Source of the DNA: Sphingomonas flavescens
Lineage (GTDB): Bacteria; Pseudomonadota; Alphaproteobacteria; Sphingomonadales; Sphingomonadaceae
Length of the DNA stretch: 64,000 nucleotides
Direction: 5' to 3'
Assembly: GCF_030866745.1 (NCBI RefSeq)
Contig: NZ_CP133016.1
Span: 2,528,001 to 2,592,000, forward strand
Shown one piece after another: positions 22,881 to 32,249 of this stretch (the first letter of the stretch is position 1; each line of letters begins with the position of its first letter). Made by a program: the position numbers and the translations under genes. The notes below the pieces were generated by a model that saw nothing but the letters and a program-made list of their open reading frames with translations, was not told the DNA's origin and ran no database searches.

Positions 22881-23612
22881 TCAGCTGCACAGGCTTCCGC
22901 CGAACTCGCCACGCCGGGCCAGGTCGAGGTGAAGATGGTCGCGGTGCTCACGGTTGTAATCCGGCGAGAGCGTCGTCGCGAATAGGCTGCACGCCCCGTC
23001 GCGCACGTTGCGCAGGAAGGCGGACTTAGACGAGTTGCCCGACCAGTCGGCCAGAACCGTAATGCGGGTGCCGTCAGCCAGCCGGAAGCTTGTGATGTCG
23101 ACCGCATTGGCGCGGGCATGTTCGCTGAAGTTGCCATAATCGCGTCCATAGATTCGACGGCAGGAATAGCTGCCAGCATGGGTGATGGCGGTGACTTGGC
23201 TGCCGAAGTGCCGCGCTGCCGCCGGCTTCAGGACTTGCTGCTCCCAAATCGTGAGCGCTGCGGCCACTGGGCAACTGGTGACGAGGCCGGCTGGGCTGAA
23301 ACTCGCCTCTCCTTCGCGGGCGACGAGACGCGTGCCGTCGGCGTAGCCGCAATCAGGGCCCGACTGGCGCGCGGGCGCTGGCTCATCCGCCGCGTCCGCA
23401 TCGCGTAGCAGCATGCGGCATTGCGGCGTGTCGCTCGCAAGGGCGGCGAGCTTCCGGCCGGTGAACGGACCAATTGGATCGCGCAGAGTGAGGCGGGTCC
23501 AAGGGAAGTCCTGTGGGTGACGGCGGACATAATCTCGCCCGTAGATGTACGTAGCAATCGCGGCGCCAAGCAGCAGGGCAATCGTCAGGAGCGTGCGGAC
23601 TAGCCGCGCCAC
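22881..23612 (-). CDS. Extensin-like family protein
   Basis: A 243-residue protein with an N-terminal membrane anchor (LVRTLLTIALLLGAAIAT). The rest matches the bacterial extensin-like C-terminal family: VTSCPVAAALTIWEQQVLKP, SYSCRRIYGR, SEHARANAVDITSF (about 163-176) and HRDHLHLD (about 222-229). The His/Asp arrangement (SEHARANAVDI, HxDHxHxD) resembles zinc D,D-/L,D-peptidases (VanY/MEROPS M15-like), so a peptidoglycan role in the periplasm is plausible. Its start overlaps the upstream Nudix stop region by 13 bp. Confidence 0.87.
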   Translation of the reverse strand: MARLVRTLLTIALLLGAAIATYIYGRDYVRRHPQDFPWTRLTLRDPIGPFTGRKLAALASDTPQCRMLLRDADAADEPAPARQSGPDCGYADGTRLVAREGEASFSPAGLVTSCPVAAALTIWEQQVLKPAAARHFGSQVTAITHAGSYSCRRIYGRDYGNFSEHARANAVDITSFRLADGTRITVLADWSGNSSKSAFLRNVRDGACSLFATTLSPDYNREHRDHLHLDLARRGEFGGSLCS

Positions 23613-24340
23613 AGGCCGTCCAGCCGCTCCTGCGTAACCGGATACCCAAGATGATCCGGGATCGTGATGAAGCGTTCACCGCCCCGCTCTTCGACCCAAG
23701 GTGTGACGGGTTCGATCGGATGAGCCTCGGCGTCACGGACGATGTCGTCGAACGAAGCGTGCTGGGCGAGCCGCTCAAGGTTGCGCCGGGTCGGGAAGAT
23801 CAGGCGCGCTTCCTCGCGCCGGTCGCGCTCCAAGACCTCATCGGCGGTCAGCCAGGCGGCACTGCGGCTTTCATGCTCTATCACGCGCGGCTCCCAGTCG
23901 CCTGCTGGCGCCCGCGCAACGAAGAAGCTGGTGTCGAATCGGCGGACGGCGTGAAACTTCGGCACCCAGCGCGCGAATAGCGTCAGCGCATCCGCGTCCA
24001 GCGCAAGACCGGCGTCGCGCAGGAGGTCCGCGAATGGCTGCTCGGCAACGAGCGCCTCCTGCAGCGCAAGAGTCGTGGCCGCGTCAGGAACCGGCGATAG
24101 GCCGACGGGGACAGCGGCTTCTTCAATGGTTTCGCGAATTGCGGCGACGGCGTCGGGCAGGAGGTCGTGAGCGATGGCGAGGGCCCGGTCGGCGTCATCG
24201 ATACGCCCGCCCGGAAAGACTAGCGCACCGGCCGCGAACGCCATTCCGCCGGCGCGCTCGACCATCAGCAATTCGGGCGGCCCTGAAGGTCGCTCGCGCA
24301 CTAGAATCAGGGTCGCGGCCGGAATGGCGTCGTCGCTCAC
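23600..24340 (-). CDS. Nudix hydrolase
   Basis: A 246-residue protein. The N-terminal part ATLILVRERPSGPPELLMVE and FAAGALVFPGGRIDDAD lead into AIRETIEEAAVPVGL, a Nudix box with the spacing seen in larger CoA-pyrophosphatase/NUDT19-like proteins. The C-terminal part (FDTSFFVARAPAGDWEPRVI, then HESRSAAWLTADEVL) also fits that branch. GTG 24340 is chosen because AAGGA is 8 bases upstream; TTG 24349 is an alternative. Substrate not predictable. Confidence 0.83.
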   Translation of the reverse strand: MSDDAIPAATLILVRERPSGPPELLMVERAGGMAFAAGALVFPGGRIDDADRALAIAHDLLPDAVAAIRETIEEAAVPVGLSPVPDAATTLALQEALVAEQPFADLLRDAGLALDADALTLFARWVPKFHAVRRFDTSFFVARAPAGDWEPRVIEHESRSAAWLTADEVLERDRREEARLIFPTRRNLERLAQHASFDDIVRDAEAHPIEPVTPWVEERGGERFITIPDHLGYPVTQERLDGLWRG

Positions 24341-24352
24341 CGGCCGCAATCC

Positions 24353-24625
24353 TTACATACCGGCGACGTTTTGCTGCTCTTCGTCGGTCGGATTGGTGAC
24401 GTTCTCTACCGTCACATTCTTTTCCTTGACGTCGTTGGCCGTGGCGTTCAGCGCGGCGGCCTGTTCGTTGGCGGCGTCCATCGCCGCCTGGTTGGCAAGG
24501 TCGTTGAGTTGGTCCGGCGCCGGCTGGTTAAGCTCCGCATTCTGGACGGTATCCTCGCTGCCCTTGTTGCACGCGCCAAGCGCCACAACAGCGGCAGAAA
24601 TCATTACAAAAGCCAGTCTTTTCAT
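24353..24625 (-). CDS. Small hypothetical lipoprotein
   Basis: A 90-residue precursor with signal MKRLAFVMISAAVVALGAC; the lipobox is ALGAC with Cys at about residue 19. The mature part is Asn/Ala/Gln-rich (NDLANQAAMDAANEQAAALN) and ends NPTDEEQQNVAGM, probably an unstructured outer-membrane-anchored protein. It lies directly upstream of the Nudix gene on the same strand. Confidence 0.78.
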   Translation of the reverse strand: MKRLAFVMISAAVVALGACNKGSEDTVQNAELNQPAPDQLNDLANQAAMDAANEQAAALNATANDVKEKNVTVENVTNPTDEEQQNVAGM

Positions 24626-25142
24626 TGCCTTGCGTTCCCCACTGAGGCTGTGAATGCGTGCCCCATAACAAGGCTCCGCTTGAGATTCACGCGCAAAATC
24701 CTTATCTCCGTCCATGCCGGGCAACCGGCTATGTCGGTAGACTGTCAGGTGGAATAGGCATTTCGGACCCGGGGGGCAGTACCCCGGCGCCTCCACCATC
24801 AACCGCGCTGACCCGTGCGCGGATGTTGATGGGGGCGAAATAGGATCGACGAATGCAATAAAGGCCCGATTGCCGATCGGTTTGAGCCACCGCGACGGTT
24901 CATTCACACAAGTGCCAACGATAACGAGGCTCTTGCTATTGCTGCGTAACTGACGGCCTAACGGTCTAAGTTACAAAGACAAAAGCGCGGTCGGACCCCA
25001 CCGGGCAACAGAAGGGGAATCCAGCGGCACGGGAGGCGCCGGGCAACAGAAGCCTCCCACTTTCCCTCTTCCCTCGATGCAGCGTTGCGCGATGCCGCGC
25101 GGCTTGCCACCATCTCCTCGATATTCGCTCGAGGGGGTTCTC
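24626..25142. other. 517-bp intergenic region with short repeats, no gene seen
   Basis: No convincing coding frame on either strand. It holds an inverted repeat GTAACT ... AGTTAC (24946-24974) and a direct 14-bp repeat CCGGGCAACAGAAG at 25001-25014 and 25039-25052. The divergent promoters of the lipoprotein and amidohydrolase genes should lie here. Confidence 0.5.
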
Positions 25143-27182
25143 ATGCGCCGACTGATTCTTGCTGCCCTGCTGTCTGCCAGCGTGCCCGCGCTTGCTGCGC
25201 CGACTCCCAAGGAGCAACTGATGCAGCCGCCGGCCGGCGCGCGGCATTATGTGCTGGCGTCCGATGCGGCGAAGCACGGCGACATCTGGTCGTGGAAGGT
25301 GCCCGACGGCTCGATCGCCTACCGCATGTCGATGTCGCTGCGCGGCTGGATCACCGAGGAAGATGCGACGGTGAAGCTGGGCGCCGACGGGCGGCCGGTC
25401 GCGATCAAGATCCGCGGCTACAATGACGAGGGCGATGCCACCGAGGATTTCGCGGTCGACGCGAGCGGCAAGGCGACATGGAAGACGACCAGCGGGGAGG
25501 CGTCCGCGCCGTTCGGCAACAAGATCTACGACACCAAGGGCGGACCGCGGCTGATCAACGAGAATCTGATCAACGTGCTGGTCGCGGCGGGTGAGAAGGG
25601 CGTCGACATCCTGCCGAGCGGACGAGGGTCGGTAACGCGCGGCGAGAAAACGACCATCACGGGTCCTGGCGGTCCGAAGACGATCCAGCTGGCGTTCGTC
25701 AAAGGACTGGATTTCAACCCATTCCCCGTCTGGCTCGATGAGCGCGGCAAGTTCTTCGGCACGGCCGGAATCATTTCGATGGTGCCCGAGGGGTACGAGA
25801 AGAACGCGCCCAAGCTCCGGGACCTGCAGGATGCGGCGACCGCGAAGATGGTCCGCGACCTGGCGCACCAGGTGCTGACGCCCGCCGCGCGGGCGCCGAC
25901 GCTGATCGATCATGTGCTGCTATTCGACGCCGATGCCGGGCAGTTCCTGCCCGACCGCGCGGTGCTGGTGCAGAACGGCAAGATCGCGGCCGTCGGCGCG
26001 GGCGGATCGCTGAAGGCGCCGGCGGGCGCGACGCGGATCGACGGGACCGGCAAGTCGCTCGTTCCCGGCCTGTGGGATTCGCACCAGCACATCGGCGACG
26101 ACTGGAACATGGTGCAGAACGTCGCGACCGGCATCGTCAATGTCCGCAGCCCGGGCACGGTGCTCGAAAAGGCGCTGGACATCATCAAGCGCCGCAAGGC
26201 GGGCGACCTGATCGCACCCGACGGCAAGATTTCGGTCATCGTCGACCGCAAGGACCCGCTGGCCGCGCAGGGCGCGCTGACGGTGAGCAGCGAGGCGGAG
26301 ACGGTCGCGGCCGTCGACAAGATAGCCAAGGCGGGCCTGTGGGGCGTGAAGTTCTACACGTCGATGACGCCGTCGTGGATCGCGCCGGGCGCGGCAGAGG
26401 CCCACAAGCTTGGTCTTCACGTCCATGGCCACGTGCCGGCGGGGATGCGGCCGCTGGATGCCGTGCGCGCGGGCTATGACGAGGTCACACACATCAACTT
26501 CATCATGATGCAGGCGATGCCGCAGTCGGTGGTCGACAAGGCCAACACCTCGGCGCGGCTCGACGGGCCGGCCAGGTACGGCAAGGACGTCGATCTCGAC
26601 TCCCCGGCGATGAAGGCGTTCTATGCCGAGCTTGCGCAGCGCAAGACGATCGTCGACCCGACGCTGACGGTGTGGGAACCGCTGATGACGTCGGACGGCA
26701 CCAAGGCGCCGCCGGAATATGCGCCCTATATGGACGTCGTGCCTGCGTCGGTCGCGCGCGGCTTCATGATCGCCGGCTACCCCTTGGGCGAGGGCCTGAC
26801 CCGGGACGACTATCGCAAGAGCTTCGACAAGATGGTCGGTCTGGTCGAGCGGCTGCATAAGGCCGGTGTGCGGGTGGTTGCGGGCACCGACGGCTACGGG
26901 TTGGAACTGGTCCGCGAGCTGGAGCTGTACAATCAGCAGGCCGGGTTCACGCCCGCCGAGGCGATCCAGAGCGCGACGATCGTGCCGGCGCGGATGGTGG
27001 GCATGGACAAGACCACCGGCTCGATCGCGCCGGGCAAGGACGCGGACATGATCCTGGTCGAGGGCGACGTGTCGAAGAACCTCGGCGCGCTGCGGCACAT
27101 CACCACGGTGTTCAACGACGGCTACCGGATCGATGCCGACGCCTTGCGCAAGGCGACCGGCATCACCGGCATGCCGAAGTAG
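25143..27182 (+). CDS. Secreted amidohydrolase family protein
   Basis: A 679-residue protein starting at ATG 25143 (signal MRRLILAALLSASVPALA). A roughly 260-residue N-terminal region of unknown type precedes an amidohydrolase barrel with metal ligands in LWDSHQHIGDD (HxH, about 314), LWGVKFYTS (Lys, about 403), GLHVHGHVPAG (about 428) and VVAGTDGYG (Asp, about 580). The end (GSIAPGKDADMILVEGD) is the usual composite beta-sandwich closing. Likely periplasmic hydrolase, perhaps of dipeptides or imidazolone-like compounds; substrate unknown. The upstream ATG at 25077 would abolish the signal peptide and is disfavoured. Confidence 0.87.
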   Translation: MRRLILAALLSASVPALAAPTPKEQLMQPPAGARHYVLASDAAKHGDIWSWKVPDGSIAYRMSMSLRGWITEEDATVKLGADGRPVAIKIRGYNDEGDATEDFAVDASGKATWKTTSGEASAPFGNKIYDTKGGPRLINENLINVLVAAGEKGVDILPSGRGSVTRGEKTTITGPGGPKTIQLAFVKGLDFNPFPVWLDERGKFFGTAGIISMVPEGYEKNAPKLRDLQDAATAKMVRDLAHQVLTPAARAPTLIDHVLLFDADAGQFLPDRAVLVQNGKIAAVGAGGSLKAPAGATRIDGTGKSLVPGLWDSHQHIGDDWNMVQNVATGIVNVRSPGTVLEKALDIIKRRKAGDLIAPDGKISVIVDRKDPLAAQGALTVSSEAETVAAVDKIAKAGLWGVKFYTSMTPSWIAPGAAEAHKLGLHVHGHVPAGMRPLDAVRAGYDEVTHINFIMMQAMPQSVVDKANTSARLDGPARYGKDVDLDSPAMKAFYAELAQRKTIVDPTLTVWEPLMTSDGTKAPPEYAPYMDVVPASVARGFMIAGYPLGEGLTRDDYRKSFDKMVGLVERLHKAGVRVVAGTDGYGLELVRELELYNQQAGFTPAEAIQSATIVPARMVGMDKTTGSIAPGKDADMILVEGDVSKNLGALRHITTVFNDGYRIDADALRKATGITGMPK

Positions 27183-27185
27183 CGC

Positions 27186-27608
27186 CTAGCGCCGCTTCAG
27201 TTCGTCGCGGATCTCGGTGAGCAGCTCGACCTCGGTCGGGCCCGCGGGCGCGTCCGGGCCTTTGCGCATCGCCTTGTTCGCGGCCTTGATCATCAGGAAG
27301 ATGATGAAGGCGAGGATCAGGAAGCTGACGCACTGGGTCACGAACTCGCCCCAGCCGAGCACCGGCGCGCCCGCCTGCTTGAGCGCCGCATAGTCGGTCA
27401 GCGAGCCCTGGTAACCGGCAGGCACCGGACCCATGAGCAAGAAGTGGCTGGAGAAATCGATCCCGCCGAAAATCTTGCCGATGATCGGCATGATGATGTC
27501 GTCGGTCAGACTGGTCACGATCTTCGCGAAGGCGGCGCCGATGATCACGGCGACGGCGAGGTCGAGGACGTTACCCTTGGCGATGAATTCCCGGAATTCC
27601 TTCAGCAT
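27186..27608 (-). CDS. mscL: Large-conductance mechanosensitive channel MscL
   Basis: A 140-residue inner-membrane channel that opens under hypo-osmotic shock. MLKEFREFIAKGNVLDLAVA and VIIGAAFAKIVTSLTDDIIM form the amphipathic N-terminal helix and TM1; FVTQCVSFLILAFIIFLMIK is TM2; the C-terminal helix ends ELLTEIRDELKRR. All are canonical. ATG 27608 gives the usual length. It converges with the amidohydrolase gene with only 3 bp between stops. Confidence 0.96.
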   Translation of the reverse strand: MLKEFREFIAKGNVLDLAVAVIIGAAFAKIVTSLTDDIIMPIIGKIFGGIDFSSHFLLMGPVPAGYQGSLTDYAALKQAGAPVLGWGEFVTQCVSFLILAFIIFLMIKAANKAMRKGPDAPAGPTEVELLTEIRDELKRR

Positions 27609-27764
27609 CGAAGCGCTCCTGCTGCTGGGTCGGCGGAACGACAGTAGCGCGACTGGCCGCGAAGGGAACCCCGCCAAGCCTCGTGTATTAATTCGTTAAG
27701 ACAGCATCTTGAACGGCTGATAGCCCGCATCTACTTATGCGCGACTGATTAGAGGGGACCACCA

Positions 27765-28352
27765 ATGACTGCACTTCGTCGTTTCGGTTTGCTCACGCCG
27801 CTGGCCGCCATCACCCTGGCCGGCTGCGGGTTGAACAGCGTCCCCACGGCCGAGGAAAACGTCAACGCCAAGTGGGGCGACCTCCAGGCCGACTACCAGC
27901 GCCGTTCCGACCTGATCCCGAACCTGGTGGCGACGGTGAAGGGCTATGCGCAGCAGGAAAAGTCGGTGCTCACCGAAGTCACGCAGGCCCGCGCCAGCGC
28001 CACCCAAATCAAGCTGTCGCCGGGCGACCTGAGCGATCCGCAGAAGGTCAGCGCGTTCAACGATGCCCAGAACCGCGTGACGCTCAGCCTGCAGCGACTC
28101 CAGGAGGCCTATCCGGACCTCAAGTCCAACGCGAATTTCCTCGCGCTGCAGGACCAGCTGGAAGGCACCGAAAATCGCATCAACGCGTCGCGGCGCGATT
28201 ATAACGAGGCGGTGCAGGCCTATAACACGCGCATCCGGACCTTCCCGGACGCGGTCGGCGCGAAGATCTTCTACGGCGCCAAGCCGAAGGTGCCGTTCGA
28301 AGCGGCGTCCGGCGCCCAGAATGCGCCGAGCGTGAACTTCAACGCGAGCTGA
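27765..28352 (+). CDS. lemA: LemA family lipoprotein
   Basis: A 195-residue protein. The N-terminus LRRFGLLTPLAAITLAGCG carries a lipobox (LAGC, Cys at about residue 21) in place of the usual LemA anchor helix. NVNAKWGDLQADYQRRSDLI and PNLVATVKGYAQQEKSVL are the LemA signature, and the rest is a long alpha-helical bundle ending FPDAVGAKIFYGAKPKVPFE. It is followed within 1 bp by a TPM-domain gene, a conserved LemA-TPM pairing of unknown envelope function. Confidence 0.93.
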   Translation: MTALRRFGLLTPLAAITLAGCGLNSVPTAEENVNAKWGDLQADYQRRSDLIPNLVATVKGYAQQEKSVLTEVTQARASATQIKLSPGDLSDPQKVSAFNDAQNRVTLSLQRLQEAYPDLKSNANFLALQDQLEGTENRINASRRDYNEAVQAYNTRIRTFPDAVGAKIFYGAKPKVPFEAASGAQNAPSVNFNAS

Positions 28353-28353
28353 C

Positions 28354-29190
28354 ATGAAACAGGCAATCGTCGCTTTGCTGCTGGCGCTGTTCGCGCTGGC
28401 AGCACCCGCGACGGCGCAGACGTTTCCGGCGAACAACGGGTCGCCGGTCGTCGACCAGGCGGGCATTCTGACGCCGGCACAGGTCGCGGACCTGCAGGCG
28501 AAGGCGCAGACCCTCTACACGCAAACCGGGCGCGCCTTCGCCGTGGCGACGGTGAAGAGCCTCGAGAATTACGACGTCAACGATTACGCGTACCGGCTCG
28601 GCAGGGCGTGGAAGCTGGGCAGCGCCAAGGAAGACGACGGCGTTCTGCTGCTGGTTGCGCCGAACGACCGCAAGGTGGCGATCGCGACGGGTTATGGCGC
28701 GGGATCGTACATGACCGATGCCCTGTCCGGCATCATCATCCGCGAAAACATCTTGCCCTACTTCAAGCAGAACCCGCCGGATTACGGCGCCGGCATCGAA
28801 GCGGGCAGCGACGCCATCATCAAGCAGATGACCGCGACCGCCGACGTCCAGCAGGCCAATGTCGCAAAGGCCGAGCAGGCGAAGAAGCAGCGCCAGCAGT
28901 CGGGCGGCAGTTTCCTGCCGGTGATCTTCTGGTTCTTCGTCATCGGATTCATCATCCTGTCGCACTTCCGGCGCGCGTCAGGCCGCCGTTATCGTGGACG
29001 CGGCGGGAGCGGGATCAATCCGTGGGTCGTCCTCTGGGGCCTGAATGAACTGAGCCGCGGGTCGCGCAGCAGTGGCTGGAGCGGCGGTGATTGGGGTGGC
29101 GGTTCCGGCTGGGGCGGCGGCGGTGGCGGCGGCTTCGGCGGGTTCGGCGGCGGGTCGTTCGGCGGCGGCGGGGCGTCCGGCTCATGGTGA
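28354..29190 (+). CDS. TPM domain protein (YgcG family)
   Basis: A 278-residue protein: signal peptide MKQAIVALLLALFALAAPAT, TPM domain (about 28-150) with VVDQAGILTPAQVADLQAKA and VLLLVAPNDRKVAIATGYG, then a membrane helix FLPVIFWFFVIGFIILSHFR (about 188-207) and a Gly/Ser/Trp-rich tail (GGSFGGGGASGSW). The TPM domain is exported; the repetitive Gly tail is typical of YgcG proteins. It overlaps the next TPM gene at the stop codon. Confidence 0.92.
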   Translation: MKQAIVALLLALFALAAPATAQTFPANNGSPVVDQAGILTPAQVADLQAKAQTLYTQTGRAFAVATVKSLENYDVNDYAYRLGRAWKLGSAKEDDGVLLLVAPNDRKVAIATGYGAGSYMTDALSGIIIRENILPYFKQNPPDYGAGIEAGSDAIIKQMTATADVQQANVAKAEQAKKQRQQSGGSFLPVIFWFFVIGFIILSHFRRASGRRYRGRGGSGINPWVVLWGLNELSRGSRSSGWSGGDWGGGSGWGGGGGGGFGGFGGGSFGGGGASGSW

Positions 29191-29861
29191 CGCGGCTGAC
29201 CGATGAGGACCACGACAAGGTCAGCGCTGCGATTGCCGCCGCGGAAGCCCGGACAAATGGCGAGATTGTCGCTGTCGCGACGCCGATCAGCGACCCTTAT
29301 CACGACGTGGCGCTGCACTGGGCAATGGTGCCGCTGTTTGCAGTCCTCGCCTGGGCGGCATGGCGTCCAACCGCGCTGGCCTGGTGGTACGATTTTCTTT
29401 TCGGGGGCTGGCAGGCCGATCCGACGCTAAGCCAGTTGCTGACGCTGCTGATGGTGTTCGCGGCGCTCAAGTTCACGGTGGCACTGCTGATCCTGAAGTG
29501 GATGCCACTGCGGCTCGCGCTCACACCCGGGGCAACCAAACATCGCCGCGTACGGCGCCGCGCGGTCGCCATGTTCAAGGCCGCTGCGGAGCGCCGCACG
29601 GTGGGCCGGACCGGTGTCATGATCTATCTGTCAATGGCGGAGCATCGCGCAGAGATCATCGGTGACGAGGCAATTACGAAAGTCACGACGCCGGAGACGT
29701 GGGGCGAGGCGATGAGCGCGTTGCTGGTCCACGTCAAAGAAGGCCGCGTTGGCGACGGAATTGTCGCGGCGATCGAGCAAGTTGGCGTGGTGCTGGCCGA
29801 GCACTTCCCGCGCACCGAGGGCGACGTGAACGAAATCCCCGACAAGCTGATCGAGCTGTGA
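29184..29861 (+). CDS. TPM domain membrane protein (COG3762 type)
   Basis: A 225-residue protein without signal peptide, starting at ATG 29184 (GTG 29187 also possible, overlapping the upstream stop). The N-terminal EARTNGEIVAVATPISDPYH precedes two membrane helices (VALHWAMVPLFAVLAWAAW and LLTLLMVFAALKFTVALLIL), and the C-terminal TPM half carries VGRTGVMIYLSMAEHRAEII and DGIVAAIEQVGVVLAEHFPR. It forms a lemA-ygcG-COG3762 gene trio; the stop overlaps the Nudix start by 3 bp. Confidence 0.88.
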   Translation: MVTRLTDEDHDKVSAAIAAAEARTNGEIVAVATPISDPYHDVALHWAMVPLFAVLAWAAWRPTALAWWYDFLFGGWQADPTLSQLLTLLMVFAALKFTVALLILKWMPLRLALTPGATKHRRVRRRAVAMFKAAAERRTVGRTGVMIYLSMAEHRAEIIGDEAITKVTTPETWGEAMSALLVHVKEGRVGDGIVAAIEQVGVVLAEHFPRTEGDVNEIPDKLIEL

Positions 29862-30373
29862 ACCTCGACGACCTGCCGCCGGCCGAAGTGATGTGGGAAG
29901 GTAAGTTCGTCCGCGCGATGAAGCGCGAGCGGTGGGAATATGCCAGCCGGACACGTGGCATCCGCGCCGTCGTCATCCTTGCCGAGCATGAGGGCAAGGT
30001 GATTCTCGTCGAGCAGCCGCGCGTACCGACCGACTGCCGTTGCATTGAGCTCCCCGCCGGATTGGTCGGCGACCATGATCCTGACGCCACGGTCGAGGAA
30101 ACCGCCGTCAAGGAGCTGGAAGAGGAAACCGGCTTCACGGCCGAGCGGATCGAGCGGCTGGGCGACTTCTTTGCCTCGCCCGGCATGCTGGCGGAGGGCT
30201 TCACCCTCGTCCGCGCGCATGGCGTGTGCAAGATCGGCGAGGGTGGCGGTGACGAGCATGAAGATATCATCGTTCATCTCGTGCCGCGCGCGGAGGTTCC
30301 GAACTTCCTCGAACAGAGGCGGGCCGAGGGGCTGGGGATGGACGCGAAGCTGTTGCTGCTGCTGAATTACTGA
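29858..30373 (+). CDS. ADP-ribose pyrophosphatase-like Nudix hydrolase
   Basis: A 171-residue enzyme beginning at GTG 29858, which overlaps the TPM stop (GTGA). The Nudix box is in VEETAVKELEEETGFTAERI, with Glu residues in ELEEETG, preceded by IELPAGLVGDH. SPGMLAEGFTLVRA follows, the loop used by ADP-ribose pyrophosphatases for substrate selection. It probably hydrolyses ADP-ribose or another nucleoside diphosphate sugar in the cytoplasm. Confidence 0.87.
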   Translation: MNLDDLPPAEVMWEGKFVRAMKRERWEYASRTRGIRAVVILAEHEGKVILVEQPRVPTDCRCIELPAGLVGDHDPDATVEETAVKELEEETGFTAERIERLGDFFASPGMLAEGFTLVRAHGVCKIGEGGGDEHEDIIVHLVPRAEVPNFLEQRRAEGLGMDAKLLLLLNY

Positions 30374-30404
30374 ACCCCCGCGATGGCGGCGCGTTGGTGC
30401 GCGC

Positions 30405-31238
30405 ATGACGCGTATCGTTCATTTGTCCGATCTTCATTTCGGTGCCCATGACGAGCGGCTGGTGGAGGCCGTCGACTGGGAAATCGATCAGCTCAAGCCT
30501 GACCTTGTCGTGGTCAGCGGCGACTTCACGCAGCGCGCGCGGACCGAGCAATTTCGCCAGGCGTGCGAATTTCTCGATGGCCTTCGCGAACGCGGACATG
30601 AAGTGCTGGGGGTGCCCGGCAATCACGACGTTCCGCTGTACGACGTCCTGCGGCGCTTCCTCTCGCCGCTGGCGCGTTACCGGCGCTTCATCGACGAGAC
30701 GCTTTGTCCGTTCGTCGAGCTCAAGAATGTCGCCGTGCTCGGCGTAAACACCGCCCGGTCGCTGACGTTCAAGGATGGCCGCATCAACAATGAGCAGGTT
30801 GCCTTCATTCGCGAGACCTTCGCGCGCACCCCGAGCGAGTCGTTCCGCATCCTTGTCACGCATCACCCGCTGTTCGCGATGCGCGTGGGCGAGGAAGTCG
30901 AGCGGGCGATCGGGCGGCAGGAACTGGCGCTCGATGCCGTCGAGGAATCCGGCGTCGACATGGTGCTCGCGGGGCATGCGCATCACGCGTCCAGCGGCGA
31001 CGCCGGCGACATGGCGACACGCGCCGGCGGGGTGCTGGTGGTGCAGGCCGGCACGGCGACATCGACGCGCGTGCGCGAGCAGGAACAGAGCTTCAATACC
31101 ATCGACATCGCGGACGATTTCGTAACGCTGACCATCAACGGCTGGACGGGCGACGACTTCAAGCCGAAGGATGCGCAGCGATACGAATGGGTCGAAGGCC
31201 GCTGGAAGCTGAAAGCAGCGGCCGAAGCGGCGCACTGA
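30405..31238 (+). CDS. Metallophosphoesterase (CpdA-like)
   Basis: A 277-residue protein with all calcineurin-like motifs: HLSDLHFGAHD (about 6-16), DLVVVSGDFTQRA (about 36-48), GVPGNHDVPLYD (about 68-79), VTHHPLF (about 148) and LAGHAHHAS (about 187-195). The pattern is like cyclic-AMP phosphodiesterase CpdA and the class III phosphodiesterases, requiring two metal ions. Length matches the family. Substrate is not certain; other phosphodiesters are possible. Confidence 0.88.
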   Translation: MTRIVHLSDLHFGAHDERLVEAVDWEIDQLKPDLVVVSGDFTQRARTEQFRQACEFLDGLRERGHEVLGVPGNHDVPLYDVLRRFLSPLARYRRFIDETLCPFVELKNVAVLGVNTARSLTFKDGRINNEQVAFIRETFARTPSESFRILVTHHPLFAMRVGEEVERAIGRQELALDAVEESGVDMVLAGHAHHASSGDAGDMATRAGGVLVVQAGTATSTRVREQEQSFNTIDIADDFVTLTINGWTGDDFKPKDAQRYEWVEGRWKLKAAAEAAH

Positions 31239-31275
31239 CTTGTCTGGCGGCGCGCGCAGCGCCAAGACCGCAAGC

Positions 31276-32130
31276 ATGAGCATTCCCGATAATTTCGAAT
31301 TGGCCGAATTCGTTCAGCGCGTACTGGGCGAGGATCTCGGGACCGGCGGCGATGTCACGTCGAACGCGACGATCGAGCCGGACGCTAGCTTTACCGCCGA
31401 AATGAATGCGCGGCAGGCGATGGTCGTCGCTGGCCTCGACGTCGCGGCGGCGGTCTTTCGGGCCCTGGATGTGCAAGTGGCAATCGAGACGCCAGTTGTG
31501 GATGGTGAGCGCGTCGAAGCCGGAACGACGCTGATGCGCTTGGCCGGTAATGCACGCGCAATGCTCGCGGCGGAGCGTTCCGCGCTGAATACGCTGCAGC
31601 ACCTATCGGGTATCGCCACCCTCACACGCCGGTACGTCGACGCGATCGAGGGAACTGGTGCAATCCTGATCGACACGCGCAAAACGCTTCCGGGCCTGCG
31701 CGCGCTGGACAAATATGCGACACGGATGGGCGGCGCGCAAAATCATCGCATGCGGCTGGATGACGGCGTGCTGATCAAGGACAATCACGTTGCCGTATGC
31801 GGCGGCGTCGAGGAGGCGGTGCGCAAGGCCAAGGCGGCGAAGACCGGCCTTCAGGTGCAGGTGGAGGTCGATCGGATCGATCAGATCGAGCCTGCGCTGG
31901 AAGCTGGCGCGGACCGGCTGCTCCTCGATAACATGGACCCGGCGATGCTTCGGGAAGCGGTGAAGCTGGTACACGGGCGTGTGCCGCTGGAAGCGTCGGG
32001 CGGCGTGACGCTGGAAACCATCCGTTTTCTTGCCGAGACCGGGGTAAACTTCATTTCGGTGGGCCGGATCACGCAGTCCGCGCCGGCGGTCGACATTGGT
32101 TTGGACTATTCGCTCGCTTCGACGAATTAG
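31276..32130 (+). CDS. nadC: Nicotinate-nucleotide diphosphorylase, carboxylating (NadC)
   Basis: A 284-residue enzyme that converts quinolinate and PRPP to nicotinate mononucleotide in de novo NAD synthesis. Typical motifs are VLGEDLGTGGDVTS, ERSALNTLQHLSGIAT, LIDTRKTLPGLRALDKYA, GGAQNHRMRLDDGVLIKDNH and VPLEASGGV plus FISVGRITQSA. ATG 31276 is preferred; an in-frame TTG lies at 31240. No other nad genes adjoin. Confidence 0.94.
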   Translation: MSIPDNFELAEFVQRVLGEDLGTGGDVTSNATIEPDASFTAEMNARQAMVVAGLDVAAAVFRALDVQVAIETPVVDGERVEAGTTLMRLAGNARAMLAAERSALNTLQHLSGIATLTRRYVDAIEGTGAILIDTRKTLPGLRALDKYATRMGGAQNHRMRLDDGVLIKDNHVAVCGGVEEAVRKAKAAKTGLQVQVEVDRIDQIEPALEAGADRLLLDNMDPAMLREAVKLVHGRVPLEASGGVTLETIRFLAETGVNFISVGRITQSAPAVDIGLDYSLASTN

Positions 32131-32249
32131 TAGGCAAGCTTATCGATTCCTGACTGTAATGTTCAGAACCGCGACAGCCACCCAGGCGTATCTCCTCCAA
32201 CATATGGTCGCGCGTCCCCCAGCGGCCGTCACATTCGAGGAGTGTTTCG

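Noticed and set aside
24820..24845. GGATGTTGATGGGGGCGAAATAG resembles the last 20 bases of uvrA
   Set aside because: Similarity is short and imperfect, with no upstream match to the rest of the uvrA tail; probably chance.
29699..29858. Extended N-terminus of the ADP-ribose-type Nudix gene
   Set aside because: The GTG at 29858 overlapping the preceding stop gives a standard protein; upstream codons lie within the TPM gene.
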